A DNA stretch of 64,000 nucleotides from Chelydra serpentina (GCA_037349315.1 JBAIAC010000001.1:37200001-37264000), one strand, 5' to 3'. Positions 10,853 to 22,700 are shown, counted from the stretch's first letter. Notes: a model not told the origin generated them from the letters alone. Numbers and translations: made by a program.

Positions 10853-13849
10853 CTTAGGCTAAAATGGTGTCTCTCTCACCAAAGTGCTTGCTCACTTTGC
10901 TACAAAGTATTTTGGAAGAAATAGACAATAAATTGAATACAGTAGAGTTAAATAAAAAAATCATAAATGGACAGCCCTGTAGCTAGGATATTAATTTTGA
11001 ATCCAGAGTTTAATGGAGTGCAAATTAAACCAATACTTAAAACTCAATTGTGAAAAAATATTTGAAAGAAATATCTAGCACTGGAGAACTTTCCATTAAT
11101 TCAATTAGAGAAAATAAATCATTAAAGCTATTGAATTATTTTCAAAGGAAGATAAATGAGTTAGGTGCTCAAACACAACTGAATTTAAATGGGATTTGAG
11201 TGCCTCGCTGTTAGGATCTTTGAAAATCCCAACCTAAAACACCACCTAGAGATAACAGAAAAATCTATCTGGATTACCAGTGTCTGTTCCTGCTAGAGAG
11301 GACTGAGAAAGCTACTTCATTTTTATCAAAAACTGGATACTCAAATTTGTGAATCTATATGTGGAAAGATGTTTCTGTCTCCTTACTTAAAAAAAAAAGC
11401 TTGCTAACAAGGAAGAAATTTTATTTTCTTATATGCAATTAAAGTGAAGGATGAAATGATGCCAATGAGAAAGGAACATTTTATCAGGAGGAGGTACTTG
11501 TTTCTAGGCATAAGTCAAGCTACACAAGCAAAAAAATCAGGAAGATTTTCCTATGAAACCAGTCCATCTTAACCTAGAAAGTACTTATGCAACTCTTTCT
11601 GCACCCTATACCTCCTCCAAAATTATGTTCTTGTTATTGCTTACTTAATGTGCAATTGTGACAGAGGCCCATTGAAGTTCAATACTGTGTCAGCAACTGA
11701 TCAGGTCTGACATACTATACCTAACACACTGTTGTTATGATATACACCCAAAAGGTGGCATGCAATAGATCACTGAAAAACTAAAAACTCACTGATCATT
11801 AATATGTAAGGTGTGTGTACAAAGAGTTATAAATGTGTGCTAGAATTATGTTCTTAAAATGTGTTTGGCAAGCAGTGCATAAACAGTCTGCCTTAAACAA
11901 AGGAATGTGTATTTGCTTTTCTGGACCAGCCTGGATGCCAGGTAGAGACAATTAAGATACATTACATATAAAGTAAACAAAGCCCTCAAGCTAACAAAGA
12001 GGGGAGGTGGTAACTCAACTATCACCAGCAGAGACACACTGGTGATTAATATCATTGTGAAATGTATGCATTAACACTTTGAGGAATTATGGATACTCGC
12101 TATTATGCTGTAAACTTGTAAAGCATGTGACCAAACACAAGGAGAAACATACTTTCTCCCAGACAGGAAGGAAGGAAGGCAGCTATCTGGGAGGGCATTG
12201 GGGTCACTCTGCAAAAAATAACTGGGCAGCAGAAGCCAGGGTGTTGGAGTCATGGATGTGACCCACAGCAGTGAAGGCACCCAAAGTTGCAGGGCAAGTG
12301 GTAAAAACAATCCCTTACTAGCCTGGGTTGAACCCCAAAGTGTCACAGCAATCATCATACATTCTGTTCAAAATGTTCATGTTTTGGGGTTTTGCACCCA
12401 AGAGTGCATTTTAAAGTGCACAGTGCATAATGTTTAAAGCAAATAGCCAGGAAATCCCACAGAGAAAACACTGGACCCATAGGCTCCTCCCAATACTATG
12501 TGAAAAATGGATGTGGTTAAGCCTTAACACCACTGCATAGTCATACCAACTCAAGAAAGGACCCAGAAGATTTGACAGCTTTTCTTTTCAGTCCTCTATA
12601 GACACCTATTTAACTGTTTGAATGCTCTGAAGAGCCTGAGAAATTTGATTTGAATGTGCTATTTAACACCCACACATTGCTGTAATGAGTGCCAGTTCAC
12701 ATCACAACATAGCATCTGATTTGCAATAGAAAGATGACAAACTGCTTAATCCCTCAAAGTATAGATAGAAAAATATAATCTAGAGTTTATTACTGCCAGG
12801 TAAAGTCAGGGCTGGGGCACAAAGACAATGGGGAGAAAGTCTCACCTAGTTGTGGGCAGTCTGTCTCCCCAAAGGAAGAGCAAACTGACAGACGCAGCTG
12901 AAATGTTTCTGCTGATGGGAGGACTCATTACTCTCCCATCCCCACAGCAATGGGACTGACTGATAAAAATGGCAGGCAGGCCAAAAGGGCATTCTAGCAG
13001 AATGTAAATACAAGAATCAGACTCTTTTCTCTCTCTCCATGGATCAGTAAGTGTGTGAAAGGAAAGCACATAATGGGCACTACTGCAAATAAATACACAA
13101 TACTACTACTACAATTGAGGACCATCTTTCTATCTGAAATGAAAACAGAACTTTTGTCCAAAGGAAACAGTTATCTAAGGTAGAAACAAATTATCCAAGT
13201 TAATTTGAGTAACTGAAAGACAAGTGCTTAAAGGTAAAACCAAAGAACAGATTCAAAGGAACCAACTTGTAAATTAGTTCTGAGAGAGGGGAAAACATAG
13301 GTATAGTTAATAGTAAAATGAAAAAGTTTAAGGACAGATTATTCATCTGCCTGACCTGGTAGGTATCCTTCCCCACATCTTTGCAACAAAATGCTGGTGT
13401 TTCCTTTCCCCAACTACAACCCAACAACTCTGTCCCCACCTGCCCCCCAGCATTCATTAGTCCCAGTCCATTAATGGACTCTAGAATTCCTTAAGGCACC
13501 AGTATTTTTATTAGGATATGCAACAGTTACACTGGGCATGCTAAGAAACAGCTCAAATTAACATTCTGTACCAGTGTACTGTTTATAATATATTTGTAAA
13601 GGCTCCTCTGCCTATCTCTTTCTGCTAATTATAAAGTGCTCTCATGCACTGTTTGGGAGATTCCAAGTATTGCAAATAGCAGGGAGTAATCTTTGGAATT
13701 TCCACAAGTGCAAACAAAATAAAAATAAAGCCCTTTGTAATTATAAACAAAATGAAAGAAAGTGGCAACTCTATAAAGAGAAGTTATACCCAACAGACAG
13801 GAATTTGCTAGTAACTATCAAATACCACAGTTGAAAAATAACGTGACCC
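10853..13849. other. Intronic sequence, no gene recognised
   Basis: Several short frames (for example 12071-12358 minus) show no known domain. A decayed 'ttaggtgctc..gcctcgctgttaggatctttgaaaat' palindrome-like MITE lies at about 11160-11235. Confidence 0.4.
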
Positions 13850-14095
13850 AATGGAATGGGTATGGGGCTGGGAGCCAGGAACTCCTAATTTCCAATTCCA
13901 ACTCTGCCAATCAGTTGTTGTGACTTGCCCAAGGCCACATTTAACCTCTCTCACTGCCTTCATTTCCCTATCTGCTAACAAAAAGAGATAATGCTTTTTT
14001 AGCTGCCTCAAAGGAATGTTGGAAAATTAATTAAATTAGTGTGTGTTTGCATAATGCTTTGAAAATTCAGCAAATACTAAGTGCTGTTATTAAAT
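13850..14095 (+). mobile_element. MIR-type SINE, long copy
   Basis: Near full-length MIR/core-SINE. It shows 'ggggctgggagccaggaactcc', then 'ccaactctgcca', then 'gacttgcccaaggccac', then 'aacctctctcactgcctt', then 'catttccctatctg', then a tail 'gcataatgctttgaaaattcagc' and 'agtgctgttatta'. The order matches the MIR consensus head to tail. Confidence 0.85.
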
Positions 14096-14630
14096 GTATT
14101 CTAAAAACTGAGTGACATTTTAAAATTTGACAATGCCTTATTATTGCACTTTTACTTGTTACAACCACTACAGCCAAGCACATTTCACATGCTCACAACT
14201 TTCCAAAATATTTATTGTTTGGGCTCAAATTTTCCATGTGTGGTCTATATCTAAAGGTGAATGTTTTTTGAGAGTCTGAGCAAAATCTTCTCAGCTGGTT
14301 TGAAGTTATTTTCCCATTGTCAAATAGCTCTAAACACAGATATTGTCGTCTTTTAAAGTGGAACTTTACAACTCCATACTTATTACACAATAAGTATGTG
14401 ATTGCTGAGCAGCAGAGTTTTTCTAAGTTTTAAAATGATTATATGTGAAAGTCATCAACTTCTGCAAACCCAAGCTTTCTTTTAAAAAAGGAGGTTTCTG
14501 GCTCTGTGGAGTTAACCTTCCAAAACTAACCTAACATAGTGCTATCATTCTAGGTCTTCAGACAGACATCTCCAGCACCTCTGGTGCTATTCACAGCTTT
14601 GCCAAGTTGCAACCAAGTGAACACTATTTA

Positions 14631-14907
14631 GGCCATGTCTACACTATGGAGACGATACCAGCTTAGCTATGCCTGCATAACTCTATAGCACAGGCTCAGC
14701 CTACACCAACAGAAGGGTTTTTTCCTTCAATGTAGGAACACCACGCCCCAAACAAAGTTAGCTACATCCATGGAAGCATTCTTCCACTGACACAGCTGCA
14801 TCTACACTGGGGGTTAGGTCAGCACAACTATGATGATCAGAGGTGTGGGTTTTTTCACACACCCCTGACTGACATAGCTAGGTCAACCTAACTTTTAAAT
14901 GTAGGCC
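14631..14907. mobile_element. Harbinger-type MITE
   Basis: The left end GGCCATGTCTACACT pairs with the right end read inversely (GGCCTACATTTAAA). The right terminus is damaged. It is preceded by TTA. Internal 'cagcttagctatg' and 'gcacaactatgatg' segments are typical of this MITE group. Confidence 0.6.
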
Positions 14908-16843
14908 AAACCAATCTCAGAAGACCCAGGTCAGTGTCATCTTGGGAAATTGAGTAGCAGCAGAGACAAACACTGAAGATAATCACTGGTGAGGGGGAGC
15001 CAAAATCAGCGACTGTAAAGTAGGAGGGGAGGACTAGAGAGAAAGAGACTGTTCTCCCTACTAATCTTCTGCCTGTTAGGTGTCTGGTAAATTTTTCAAG
15101 CCATATGTATTAAAATGGATTGAGTAAGCCATTCGGCATCAAGACAGGTGTAATGAGCTTGGAAGTTAGAAAAGAGTAATAAAGGAGAAAAGAGGAAAAA
15201 GAATCAATGGCTAATTTGGAGAAGTGAAAGAGGCAGAAATTATAGGAGAGAAGACAGAACACAATTTATTATAAAGAAAGCTATAAAGGGATATAGAAAG
15301 ACACTGAAACTGCTCAAAAGAGAGCACTAATAACTGATAGAAATACAAGAGAAGAAGTGGAATGAAGCCAGGAAGAGAAAGAAGGTATAAAAATGAAAAA
15401 TGTGATGTGGTAAATGTTAATGTATTGAAAATACTTGACTGTCAACACGTTGCAATTAAATACAATACACAGTGAACAACTGTTTTATGTCTTAAATTGC
15501 AGGAGCTTGTTGATGCAGGTATTTTTACCCATGTTAGTGACTTAGCATCAGGTATGTTTTTCAAGCCCTGTAATTAATCACATTAAAATATTTGTGTTTC
15601 CATACATATATATGTAATCAGCCATTCAATCTATTACTTGGATGTTTATTTAAATATTTAATTGTTGAAATAAACACAGCAACATTTATTTCAATCCACA
15701 CATTTTTGAGGACATGCAAGTCTAAAAGACTGCATTCAATGTAAAGGAAATTGGAAAGGGAAACTGTGTACTCTGGGTGTTCTCTTTAACTACCCATTCT
15801 ATTATATATTTTTTTTAGTTCTTAACACATTTCTCCATACAGGTTGAAGATATATGACCTCACTGAGGACTGAGAGCCACATTGCCCACTATGTTGGAAA
15901 AACCCACATAGGGAACCAAAACAAAAACAAAAACACCTGCAGATTGCTAAACTGATCAATGTCCCAAGGTCTGTTTGATTTTCTGGATACCTAGCAGAAG
16001 CTAGGCCATCCATGTGGAGAGCCTGAGTCCCTGCAGTATCTTCCAACTCTTCCCAAGACCCAGGGTAACAGTACATTTGCTAAGAAGTCTGCAGCCACCC
16101 CTGAATCCTGCACTCAGCAAGGGTTCCTTACGCAAGAAATAATAATGCTGACCTACTCACGAATTATTTGACGCAGTTAATTCCTGTAGATATGCAAGGG
16201 AGGATGCCTTACAGCATAGGCTTTTTCCAGCTCCACCCTTCCCCCAGTGTGCTCCACCCCTCCGCAGAACTTGACCATGTGGTTCTCACATGGGTCTCTG
16301 GAGCCAGGAGGGTGTATGCTGCAGAGTCACTACTCCCCACTTCTGCATGTTTGGGGGCTTCTCTACCCACATTCAGGTCCCAAGTCCCCTCCACTCACAA
16401 ATGTCACAACACATGAACAGCAAGGGTTTCCTTCACACTCTGATCACCAAACACATTTGAATGACATTTTACAAAGCTTTCCCCAAAATTTCACCTCTGT
16501 GCAGAGAATCAACTTGAGAAATGCTCATTCTTTAAGAAAGTTGTGAGTGCCAGGAAACAGGGGTTTAGAACGGAATGAAAATCCAAACATTAAGATTACA
16601 GCATTGCTACCTTCTCACAAGTGTATAAATATTTAAAACCCAAATGAAACACAGAGATAAGCAAGCAAATTTACTAGCCAAACAGTTCAGTGAGCTTGTT
16701 AGTTTCTTGTCACCTAATAAAAAATAATCCATAGGCCTGGGATTTCCCACACACACACCCTCACCCCCCAATTTGTAGGTTCTGACTTTGGCACAGGGCA
16801 TTTCCTGTTGATTAATGATTGCCTGGGATTAATGGCCTGGGGC
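14908..16843. other. Intronic sequence, no gene recognised
   Basis: A purine-rich stretch lies at about 15160-15390. AT-rich sequence follows. No exon-like frame with splice sites matching LTBP1 was recognised. Confidence 0.4.
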
Positions 16844-16946
16844 TAGAGTGACCGGGACGGAGTGGGGGGGGTAATAGGAACCTATATAAGAAAAAGACCC
16901 CAAAATCGGGGCTGTCCCTATAAAATCGGGACATCTGGTCACCCTA
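16844..16946. mobile_element. TA-flanked palindromic MITE (GGGTGACCAGA family), internally deleted copy
   Basis: Shares 'cctatataagaaaaagacccc', 'aaaatcgggacatctggtcaccc' and the terminal TA with copies at 22548 and 50746. About 25 bases after the left terminus are missing. It sits just downstream of the LTBP1 exon 2 donor in transcript sense. Confidence 0.8.
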
Positions 16947-17021
16947 CCTGGGGCTACACCTTGGGCTATTAACTCCCCTCCCAGCTAGCCAGACATCCCC
17001 AGTTACCACACAGACACTTAC

Positions 17022-17092
17022 GTTTGGTGCACCTCTGAAAGCCAGGAGCTTTGCTCCAGCCATGACAGCACTGTCCTCCACAGACATTCACC
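17022..17092 (-). CDS. LTBP1: LTBP1 coding exon 2 (partial gene)
   Basis: A 71-nt exon on the minus strand. It is preceded by the acceptor TTTACTGCAG and followed by the donor GTAAGTG. Joined to exon 1 it completes a GGG codon and reads V-N-V-C-G-G-Q-C-C-H-G-W-S-K-A-P-G-F-Q-R, then C-T-K. This matches the LTBP1 long-form segment carrying the CGGxCCxGW four-cysteine motif that precedes the first EGF-like domain. It ends in phase 1. LTBP1 is a secreted matrix protein that binds the TGF-beta latency peptide and anchors latent TGF-beta to fibrillin and fibronectin networks. This N-terminal part contributes to matrix anchoring. The assignment rests on motif recall, but the sequence match and splice phase agree closely. 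Confidence 0.93.
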
Positions 17093-18264
17093 CTGCAGTA
17101 AAGAAAGGAAACAATCCAACTCTGCCCTTGACAAGGTACCTGAGCCCAGGTGTAGGGCTTTAAGAGCAGTGCCCTGTATTTCAATAGTGCTCACAGCTGG
17201 ACCATTATTGCTGCCAGAAAATACTGTTCCACACCTGGGGGGGGAGGAGGGAAGAGCAAAAAAGGCGGGAACGAACTAAGGAGCTTGGAGACAAGCACTC
17301 CACAAACTCCTGCTCCCTATAATGTATTTCAGGAGTTGGCAGGAACAGGAGTTTAAAGCCCAGAGGAGAAATCCCCTAATTTGAAAGGTACAATAGCTCT
17401 AAATCATAACAGAAGCTCGCTGTTTTCAATACCTCCTCTAATGAGGTCTCCCCTGTCCCCACAAAGGGACTGGGGTTTGTGGCTATAGCTGGGGCCACAC
17501 GCTCTTTCCTTGCACATGACTTGACGAGCCAAGCGGCAGGGTGAGAGAGATTACCGATTTCGGAGCTGGTTGCACTGCTTGTGGCTTTCCCAAAGATTAG
17601 ACCCCAAAGCCTGGATCCGACTCTCCCCCGCTTCACTCTCACACACACACCCCATGTGGTAGAAGGACACCCCCCGCATAAAAGAAAGTTCCGTGAGGAC
17701 TAAAATCGGCCCTGGCTGCCAGCCCCACGCTCAGATGCTGGGGAGAAGACAAAGAAAGCAGGGGCAAGGAGGCAGCGATGGCTGGGCACCGTTTTAAAGA
17801 GCCGCTGCGGCAGGGCTAGCCCAGAAAATGAGTGGGGGCCTCATGGCACGAAAGGAGAATGACGCCGGGCGTCTCCCCACTTTCTACCCACCAGTCAAAC
17901 CACAACAATGAGGAATGTCCCGGGGATATCACTACCGCGGTCGCTGTATTCGGGGCAATGATCGGCCTCCCTAGGTACCCGCCGCACCTTTGTGAACTTG
18001 CGGTTTGTCTCCGGTGGGGAGCCACGGGAAGTTCCCTCGCTCCCCCACCCCCCGGCCGATTAATCTCACTCTGACTTCAGGTGCCCCCCAGGGTGACCGC
18101 AAAAGCCACTGCCCGCCCCTCCCTGCACTGTTGGTGGGAGGTCGGAGGCATGGCATTTGCATGATAACTTCGTTAATTCCGCAGCCCACCAAGGGACCCT
18201 CCGAAGCGCTGCCGCTAGGAGAGGGAGAGGGAGGCGGCTAGGAGGGGAGGTGAGCTCGCCTTAC
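17093..18264 (-). other. LTBP1: LTBP1 intron 1
   Basis: 1172 bp between the exon 1 donor GTAAGG (18264 downward) and the acceptor CTGCAG ending at 17093. It is GC-rich towards exon 1 and contains CpGs, consistent with a promoter-proximal CpG-rich region. Overlapping reading frames on both strands (for example 17971-18192 minus and 18005-18241 plus) have no recognisable domains and are treated as chance. Confidence 0.85.
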
Positions 18265-18695
18265 CCCTGCAGCGGGTGCTTCTGGTGAACCTGCGGGCTG
18301 GAGCTGCTGTTGCTGCGGGTCTCCCGTTGCTGCAGCTTGGCGCGCTGAACCAGCCTGGCTGGCTTGGCGAAGAGGGCTGCGGGGCCACCGGGTTTGTGAT
18401 GGAGCTGCCCGCTGGAGCCCAGGCGGAGCTGCATGCTGGGACTTCCCGGTTTGCTCATCCTGCGAGTCCGGTCTAGGGTGCTGGTGCTGTACCGGGTATT
18501 CAGCTCGACGTTAAAAGTGCGCTGCTGCTGGCCCCCGAAAGGAGCCGAGCTCTGCAGCCGGCTGCTGGAGGAGCCCGCCTGGCCGGGGCGCAGTACGTAT
18601 GTGATTCTCCTCAGCCTGCTCTTTTCCGCTGCATCCAGCGCCGGTGACAAAAACACACATGCACAGAGCAAAAAGCCCCATCTGATCCAAGCCAT
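18265..18695 (-). CDS. LTBP1: LTBP1 coding exon 1, long form (start codon and signal peptide)
   Basis: The chosen ATG (18695-18693) has A at -3 and G at +4. It opens with MAWIRWGFLLCACVFLSPAL, a signal peptide with a hydrophobic core and probable cleavage near ALDA-A. Next comes the conserved LRRITYV segment, followed by RTFNVELNTRYS, a Ser/Arg-rich linker (RTRRMSKPGSPS), GQLHHKPGG and QVHQKHPLQG. This order is that of the LTBP1 long-form N-terminus. The exon gives 143 full codons plus GG (phase 2), then donor GTAAGG. The basic, low-complexity region is expected to be extracellular and to help matrix binding. The reading frame stays open for at least 73 codons upstream of the ATG without an in-frame ATG, so translation should start at 18695. 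The short form of LTBP1 uses a separate downstream promoter outside this window. Confidence 0.95.
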
Positions 18696-18907
18696 TTCCA
18701 CAGCAAGAGCCCCTGCAGCCAGCAAACTCCACAAAGCTCCCGATGCAAGGCTCTCCTCTCCTCCAAAGTTTGTGTGTGTGTGCAACTCACTTTGCCTGCG
18801 AGCGAGCTGCACCGCCCCCGGGGTGCTGCCGCTTCCACTCGCCTTTGCTTTTTTCCTAGGAGAGTAACTTAGTTCTTCCCCATCCGCCCCCAAAAGGTTA
18901 AGAAATT

Positions 18908-18928
18908 TCAGCAAACAAGTTGTCCCAT
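18908..18928 (-). other. Possible short upstream ORF in LTBP1 leader
   Basis: ATG at 18928 followed by five codons and TGA (peptide MGQLVC). It has G at +4 but T at -3. It would be a uORF 212 nt upstream of the LTBP1 ATG if transcription starts further upstream. Confidence 0.35.
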
Positions 18929-19208
18929 GGAGCAGGAAAACATTGTTAGAGGAGAGGAAGGTCTGGGCAAGACCTGAGCTCTAAGCAGCAGTAAAAGGGG
19001 AGGAGGAACAACAGCAATGGAAGGGGGTTCTCAATAAGGAGCAGATGTTTCGGCTGCTGGAGCCGCCAGTGGTCTCTGTGTGTGTAAGAAATAGTCTTTA
19101 AGCCAAATCAGGCTCAAAAACTCTTTTTAAAGTTTCTCTGCGTGTGTGTGAGAGAGAATATGTAGCTGCCCTGAGTGTCAGAGCTGAACAGCCAATCTCG
19201 GGCAGACA

Positions 19209-19216
19209 TGACGTCA
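19209..19216. promoter_or_regulatory. CRE palindrome TGACGTCA
   Basis: Perfect 8-bp CREB/ATF site about 514 bp upstream of the LTBP1 ATG, 12 bp from a CCAAT box (19192-19196). The clustering suggests a core promoter. Function is inferred. Confidence 0.6.
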
Positions 19217-19250
19217 GGCAGCAAATCCTAATTGGGAAAACCATAAAATG

Positions 19251-19862
19251 GGGCTGAGACTTTAGTCACAATACACTTTAAAATACAGTTAGTGTAGGTC
19301 TAGAAAGCCACAGCTAGGGGCTTTCTGCCTGCCCAATTTTATAAGAAAGGGACAAAGAACTCAATGGAGTCATTGAGGGATCTTTTACTTCTCGGATTTT
19401 ACTAGTTAATAGTGGGTTGATACTGTGTTGATAAATTGTTTTCCTATATGAGAATCCCCCTGTAACTATAATGTACATGCACACTAGCTAAACAGTGGTG
19501 TAGAGACTGTATAGATTAATTTTAATATATAAAATGGCATAACCTGATGCAGATGCAGCCACTTATAATGTACAACTCAAATGTGTATTCTTAATGCCTC
19601 CATCACACCTCAAAAGTACATTTTTGCCAGTGACTGCTCTCATGTGATACTGTTAAAAATTAAGTCGCCATCACAAAGTGAATACTATTTAGTCAGTTAC
19701 TACTTTAATTATTTGATTGCTAAGAGTTATTTATTTGATTGTAATGATCCGATTGATCTTATAAAAGAACATAGGCATAGGATGCTAAATTAGGGAATAT
19801 TACTAAACATAGTCCAACTAGGTTCCATGTATCCATCTGTATGGATCAGTTTCCTGGACTGG
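19251..19862. other. Upstream flank of LTBP1, nothing recognised
   Basis: AT-rich non-coding sequence. No repeat or gene was recognised. Confidence 0.4.
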
Positions 19863-20000
19863 GGCCTAAGGCTCCAAATCCTGCAAAGGTTTAACTTTAC
19901 ATGCTTAACTTTACACATGTAATCAATCTCATTGATGTCACTGAGATTACTTACATGTGTAAAGGTAAACACATGCTTACATCTTTGCAGGATCAGGGCC
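19863..20000. mobile_element. Palindromic MITE with 'aatcctgcaaag' ends
   Basis: The left part 'ccaaatcctgcaaagg..aactttac' is the inverse of the right part 'gtaaaggtaaacacatgcttacatctttgcaggat', about a centre near 19935 ('ctcattgatgtcactgag'). The near-complete inverted symmetry marks it as a short non-autonomous DNA element. A relative lies at 35283-35400. Confidence 0.65.
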
Positions 20001-20085
20001 TTAGATTGTAAATTCCTCAAAGCAGGGACTTTATTACTATAAGGCATTATGTACACTTAAGGGACTATACAAATAATAACTACCA
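20001..20085 (+). mobile_element. L2-type LINE 3' tail
   Basis: Contains 'cttagattgtaaattcctcaaagcagggac', then 'tatgtacacttaagggactatacaaataataa', the L2-like 3'-end pattern. It directly abuts the palindromic MITE. Confidence 0.5.
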
Positions 20086-22547
20086 CCGCTTGAAAATAAT
20101 ATATAAACCAAATTGCCCAAATTCTTCCCTGATGTGACTCCACCAACATAGAGTTATGCCTGGGATAAACTTGTCCCAGTTCCATTTATTTATTTATTTT
20201 TGTAACATGGATTTTATTAATAATTTTCTTCAGTATCACAGACAAATAAAAGAAGTCAAAATTAATTATACCCTCAAGATTCCATCCTTTGAAATATTTG
20301 GGAGCTAATATGCGAGAGCCATCTACAATGCACCTTTATAGATGGGAAATGGAACAAAGTGTTGAGAAAACAGAATAAAATCTTTCATATTAACTGGTTA
20401 GGCTGCAACCCAGGTCTTCCTCCTTGGGTTCTCGTTTCCAGGACTTTTAGGAGTTTGAGCCTGCCTCAAGCTGACTGGATTTTGTGCTTAAGAACTATTG
20501 ACACAGCTACTCAACTCTGTATATGAAACAGAAGCCATTTAAATTGACACGGCTACATAGAAGAGTCAGTAAAATTAACATAATAGCTCCCTTCCCTCCA
20601 GATCTCATCTATTTAAAACTCCTCAGATATAAATAGATGTTTTAAATAGATACGTTCAGGGTGGCTATATTCACACCACAGCAGAACCACATCAATGTCA
20701 AAGGCTTCTGCATCCCTCCCGCCTAGAAATAAGCAGTGATGCTTTGAAGAGAAAATGCTACCAGTACAAGAGGCATGCAGGTAAAGGCTACATTCAAAAT
20801 TGCCCTGGAAGTCGTAGGTGGTGCAGAAAAAAACTGAACAGGGAGGATACAGCCTGCGAGTAGCTCCTTTTAATATAACTAAGAAATTAATTGTAAGACT
20901 ATCCCTTTTTCCCCCATCTCAGAGAACCTGTACATCTTATTTACTGCAGAAGCTGGTCTATTGTATCCAGAGTTACAATGCATAATTTTTAGTGTCAGGC
21001 CTACAAAAGTTAAATATTTTTTTAAAAGATTTTTTTAAAAAAAGACTACCTTTAAATGGGGTGGGGGCTGAGCACAAAAAGGCAAACTGATGGGATGCTC
21101 GGGATTGCTGCACTGCACAGGACTGCTGCCATTCAGAAATTTTGCTGCACTGCACAGGGCTGCTGCCATTCACAAATTTTTCAGAATGAGATCACATCAA
21201 CGTGTGTAGCTGGGCTTTTTATACAGAGAACAACACCTGTATCATCCCAAAGCAGAAGCCAGTTGCTTTTAAGAAACACAGTTTTAAATCATGTCAAATA
21301 GAGGACAAATGTGGCATCTTAATAGATACTGTATCAGCAAATGGTGAGGAAATTAACTTATTTTTTATGTCTTCAAAGGAGGTAAGTCCAAGAAGCTGGA
21401 AGTCCTTCATAAGAGAAATAGAAATATGAATTTCAAAAAATGAATAATTCTCAGGGCAAATGCAAGGAACTGACTGAGACTTACTGACAGAAATCTACAT
21501 GGCAGATCTTGGATCCAAAATTCTCTTTTCTCTGTGGAGTAAATCTAGCCTTCTCCTCTGCAGCTCTAGAGGTTCCCTTGACAGTAGAGCAGGTGTGGTT
21601 CTGCTGCATGAGAATGTAGGGCTGGACACAAGTATGGCATCTGGCCACAACATGAAGAATAACAAGAGCAGGGCTGAAGAGCAGTGGCAGAGGCTACTCC
21701 CTCTATTGGCCTGAAGTATCTTCCAGGAAGAGGCTTCAAAGGCACTGTATGATCTAGGAGGGAATATTCCTCCCCTCCCATATGCACAACTGGTCAGTGC
21801 CCTGTCTGCTTTCTCAGGTTGGGTACTGGGTTCTATATTTGGGCCTAAATGAATGCAAATTCCATTGATGCCTAAGGACGTTCTATATAAGCAGGAAGAA
21901 CAGAATATAAGTCAAGTTCTGCCTTATGGACCTCAGAGGACTCTCACCTTTAGAGACTTATCATAGTGCTACCAAGATTTCAACCATTCAAATGCTGAAA
22001 AAAGATGCGACAGACTTTGAATGTACAGTAAGATATAAAGAGCAAAGCTAAAGTGTATAATGTGTGTGATAACAGTGCAAGAAAAAACTAAGTCTGGGGA
22101 TATATCTTTCTTTTGTGAACAATGGACACCAGAATTGCTTGAAGTGAAGTTTCCCCCAGTATCTGTTAGTCTCGTTTCAGCACTACGATTGCCATCTAAC
22201 AAATCTATTGATAAAAGTGCTGCCAGAACTATTGCAGTTCTGAATAATAAAGTACGGTTATATTCTGAAAAGTAACTATAAAAATGGCCCCATGGGAGGC
22301 CAATGTTTTAATCTGCTATATTTTATTATTAAACCAACATGTAAACATGCAATGAGAAATACAAAATGATGACAAAAATACTGTGAAGCTGTTAATCAAA
22401 GTAATTGATAATTAATAAGTGAGAATTACATCAGTGAGTAAATAAAAGTAAAATTAAAAGTAAAAAAAGTTCCAAATTTCAAATCACAAAACTAACAGTA
22501 AACTGCTTATACCACACCATTCATTTCAAGAGTAACCACACTCTAGA
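20086..22547. other. Intergenic sequence, no gene recognised
   Basis: Contains a local tandem duplication near 21101-21180: the unit 'ttgctgcactgcacaggactgctgccattca..aaattt' occurs twice. No supported reading frame. Confidence 0.4.
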
Positions 22548-22655
22548 TAAGGTGACCAGACAGCAAGTGTGAAAAATCGGGACGGGGTGGGGGAAATAGG
22601 AGCCTATATAAGAAAAAGACCCCCAAATCGGGACTGTCCCGATCTGGTCACCCTA
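22548..22655. mobile_element. TA-flanked palindromic MITE (GGGTGACCAGA family)
   Basis: TA-AGGTGACCAGACAGCAAG at the left and GATCTGGTCACCC-TA at the right are inverted. 'aaaaatcgggacgggg' and 'cctatataagaaaaagaccc' lie inside. A short deletion removes part of the right arm compared with 50746. TA flanks suggest Tc1/mariner-like mobilisation. Confidence 0.8.
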
Positions 22656-22700
22656 ACTCTAGATATGCTCTAGTTCAACCGCAATTTACTGGGCTTGATG

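Larger units (their letters stand above)
1..17021 (-). other. LTBP1: LTBP1 intron 2, 5' portion
   Basis: Everything left of the exon 2 donor at 17021 should be intron if LTBP1 runs leftwards. No further LTBP1 exon (for example the long proline-rich part following the first EGF-like domain) was recognised in either strand's reading frames here. The intron therefore continues beyond the window. Its contents are mostly old repeats, listed separately. Confidence 0.75.
18696..19250 (-). promoter_or_regulatory. LTBP1: LTBP1 long-form 5' UTR and promoter region
   Basis: Sequence directly upstream of the start codon. It holds a GC-rich proximal part, (TG)n patches at 18772-18782 and 19073-19085, a CCAAT box (19192-19196 on plus), a perfect CRE (19209-19216) and, further upstream, a TTTTATGG AT-rich box near 19243-19250. 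The transcription start was not determined, so the UTR/promoter boundary is unknown. Confidence 0.6.

Noticed and set aside
17816..18241. Extra coding exons in LTBP1 intron 1
   Set aside because: Frames on both strands reflect high GC content; none adds an LTBP-type domain and exon 1 joins exon 2 in phase.
18433..18867. 144-codon plus-strand frame over LTBP1 exon 1
   Set aside because: Antisense shadow of the LTBP1 coding exon and its GC-rich leader; no recognisable domain.
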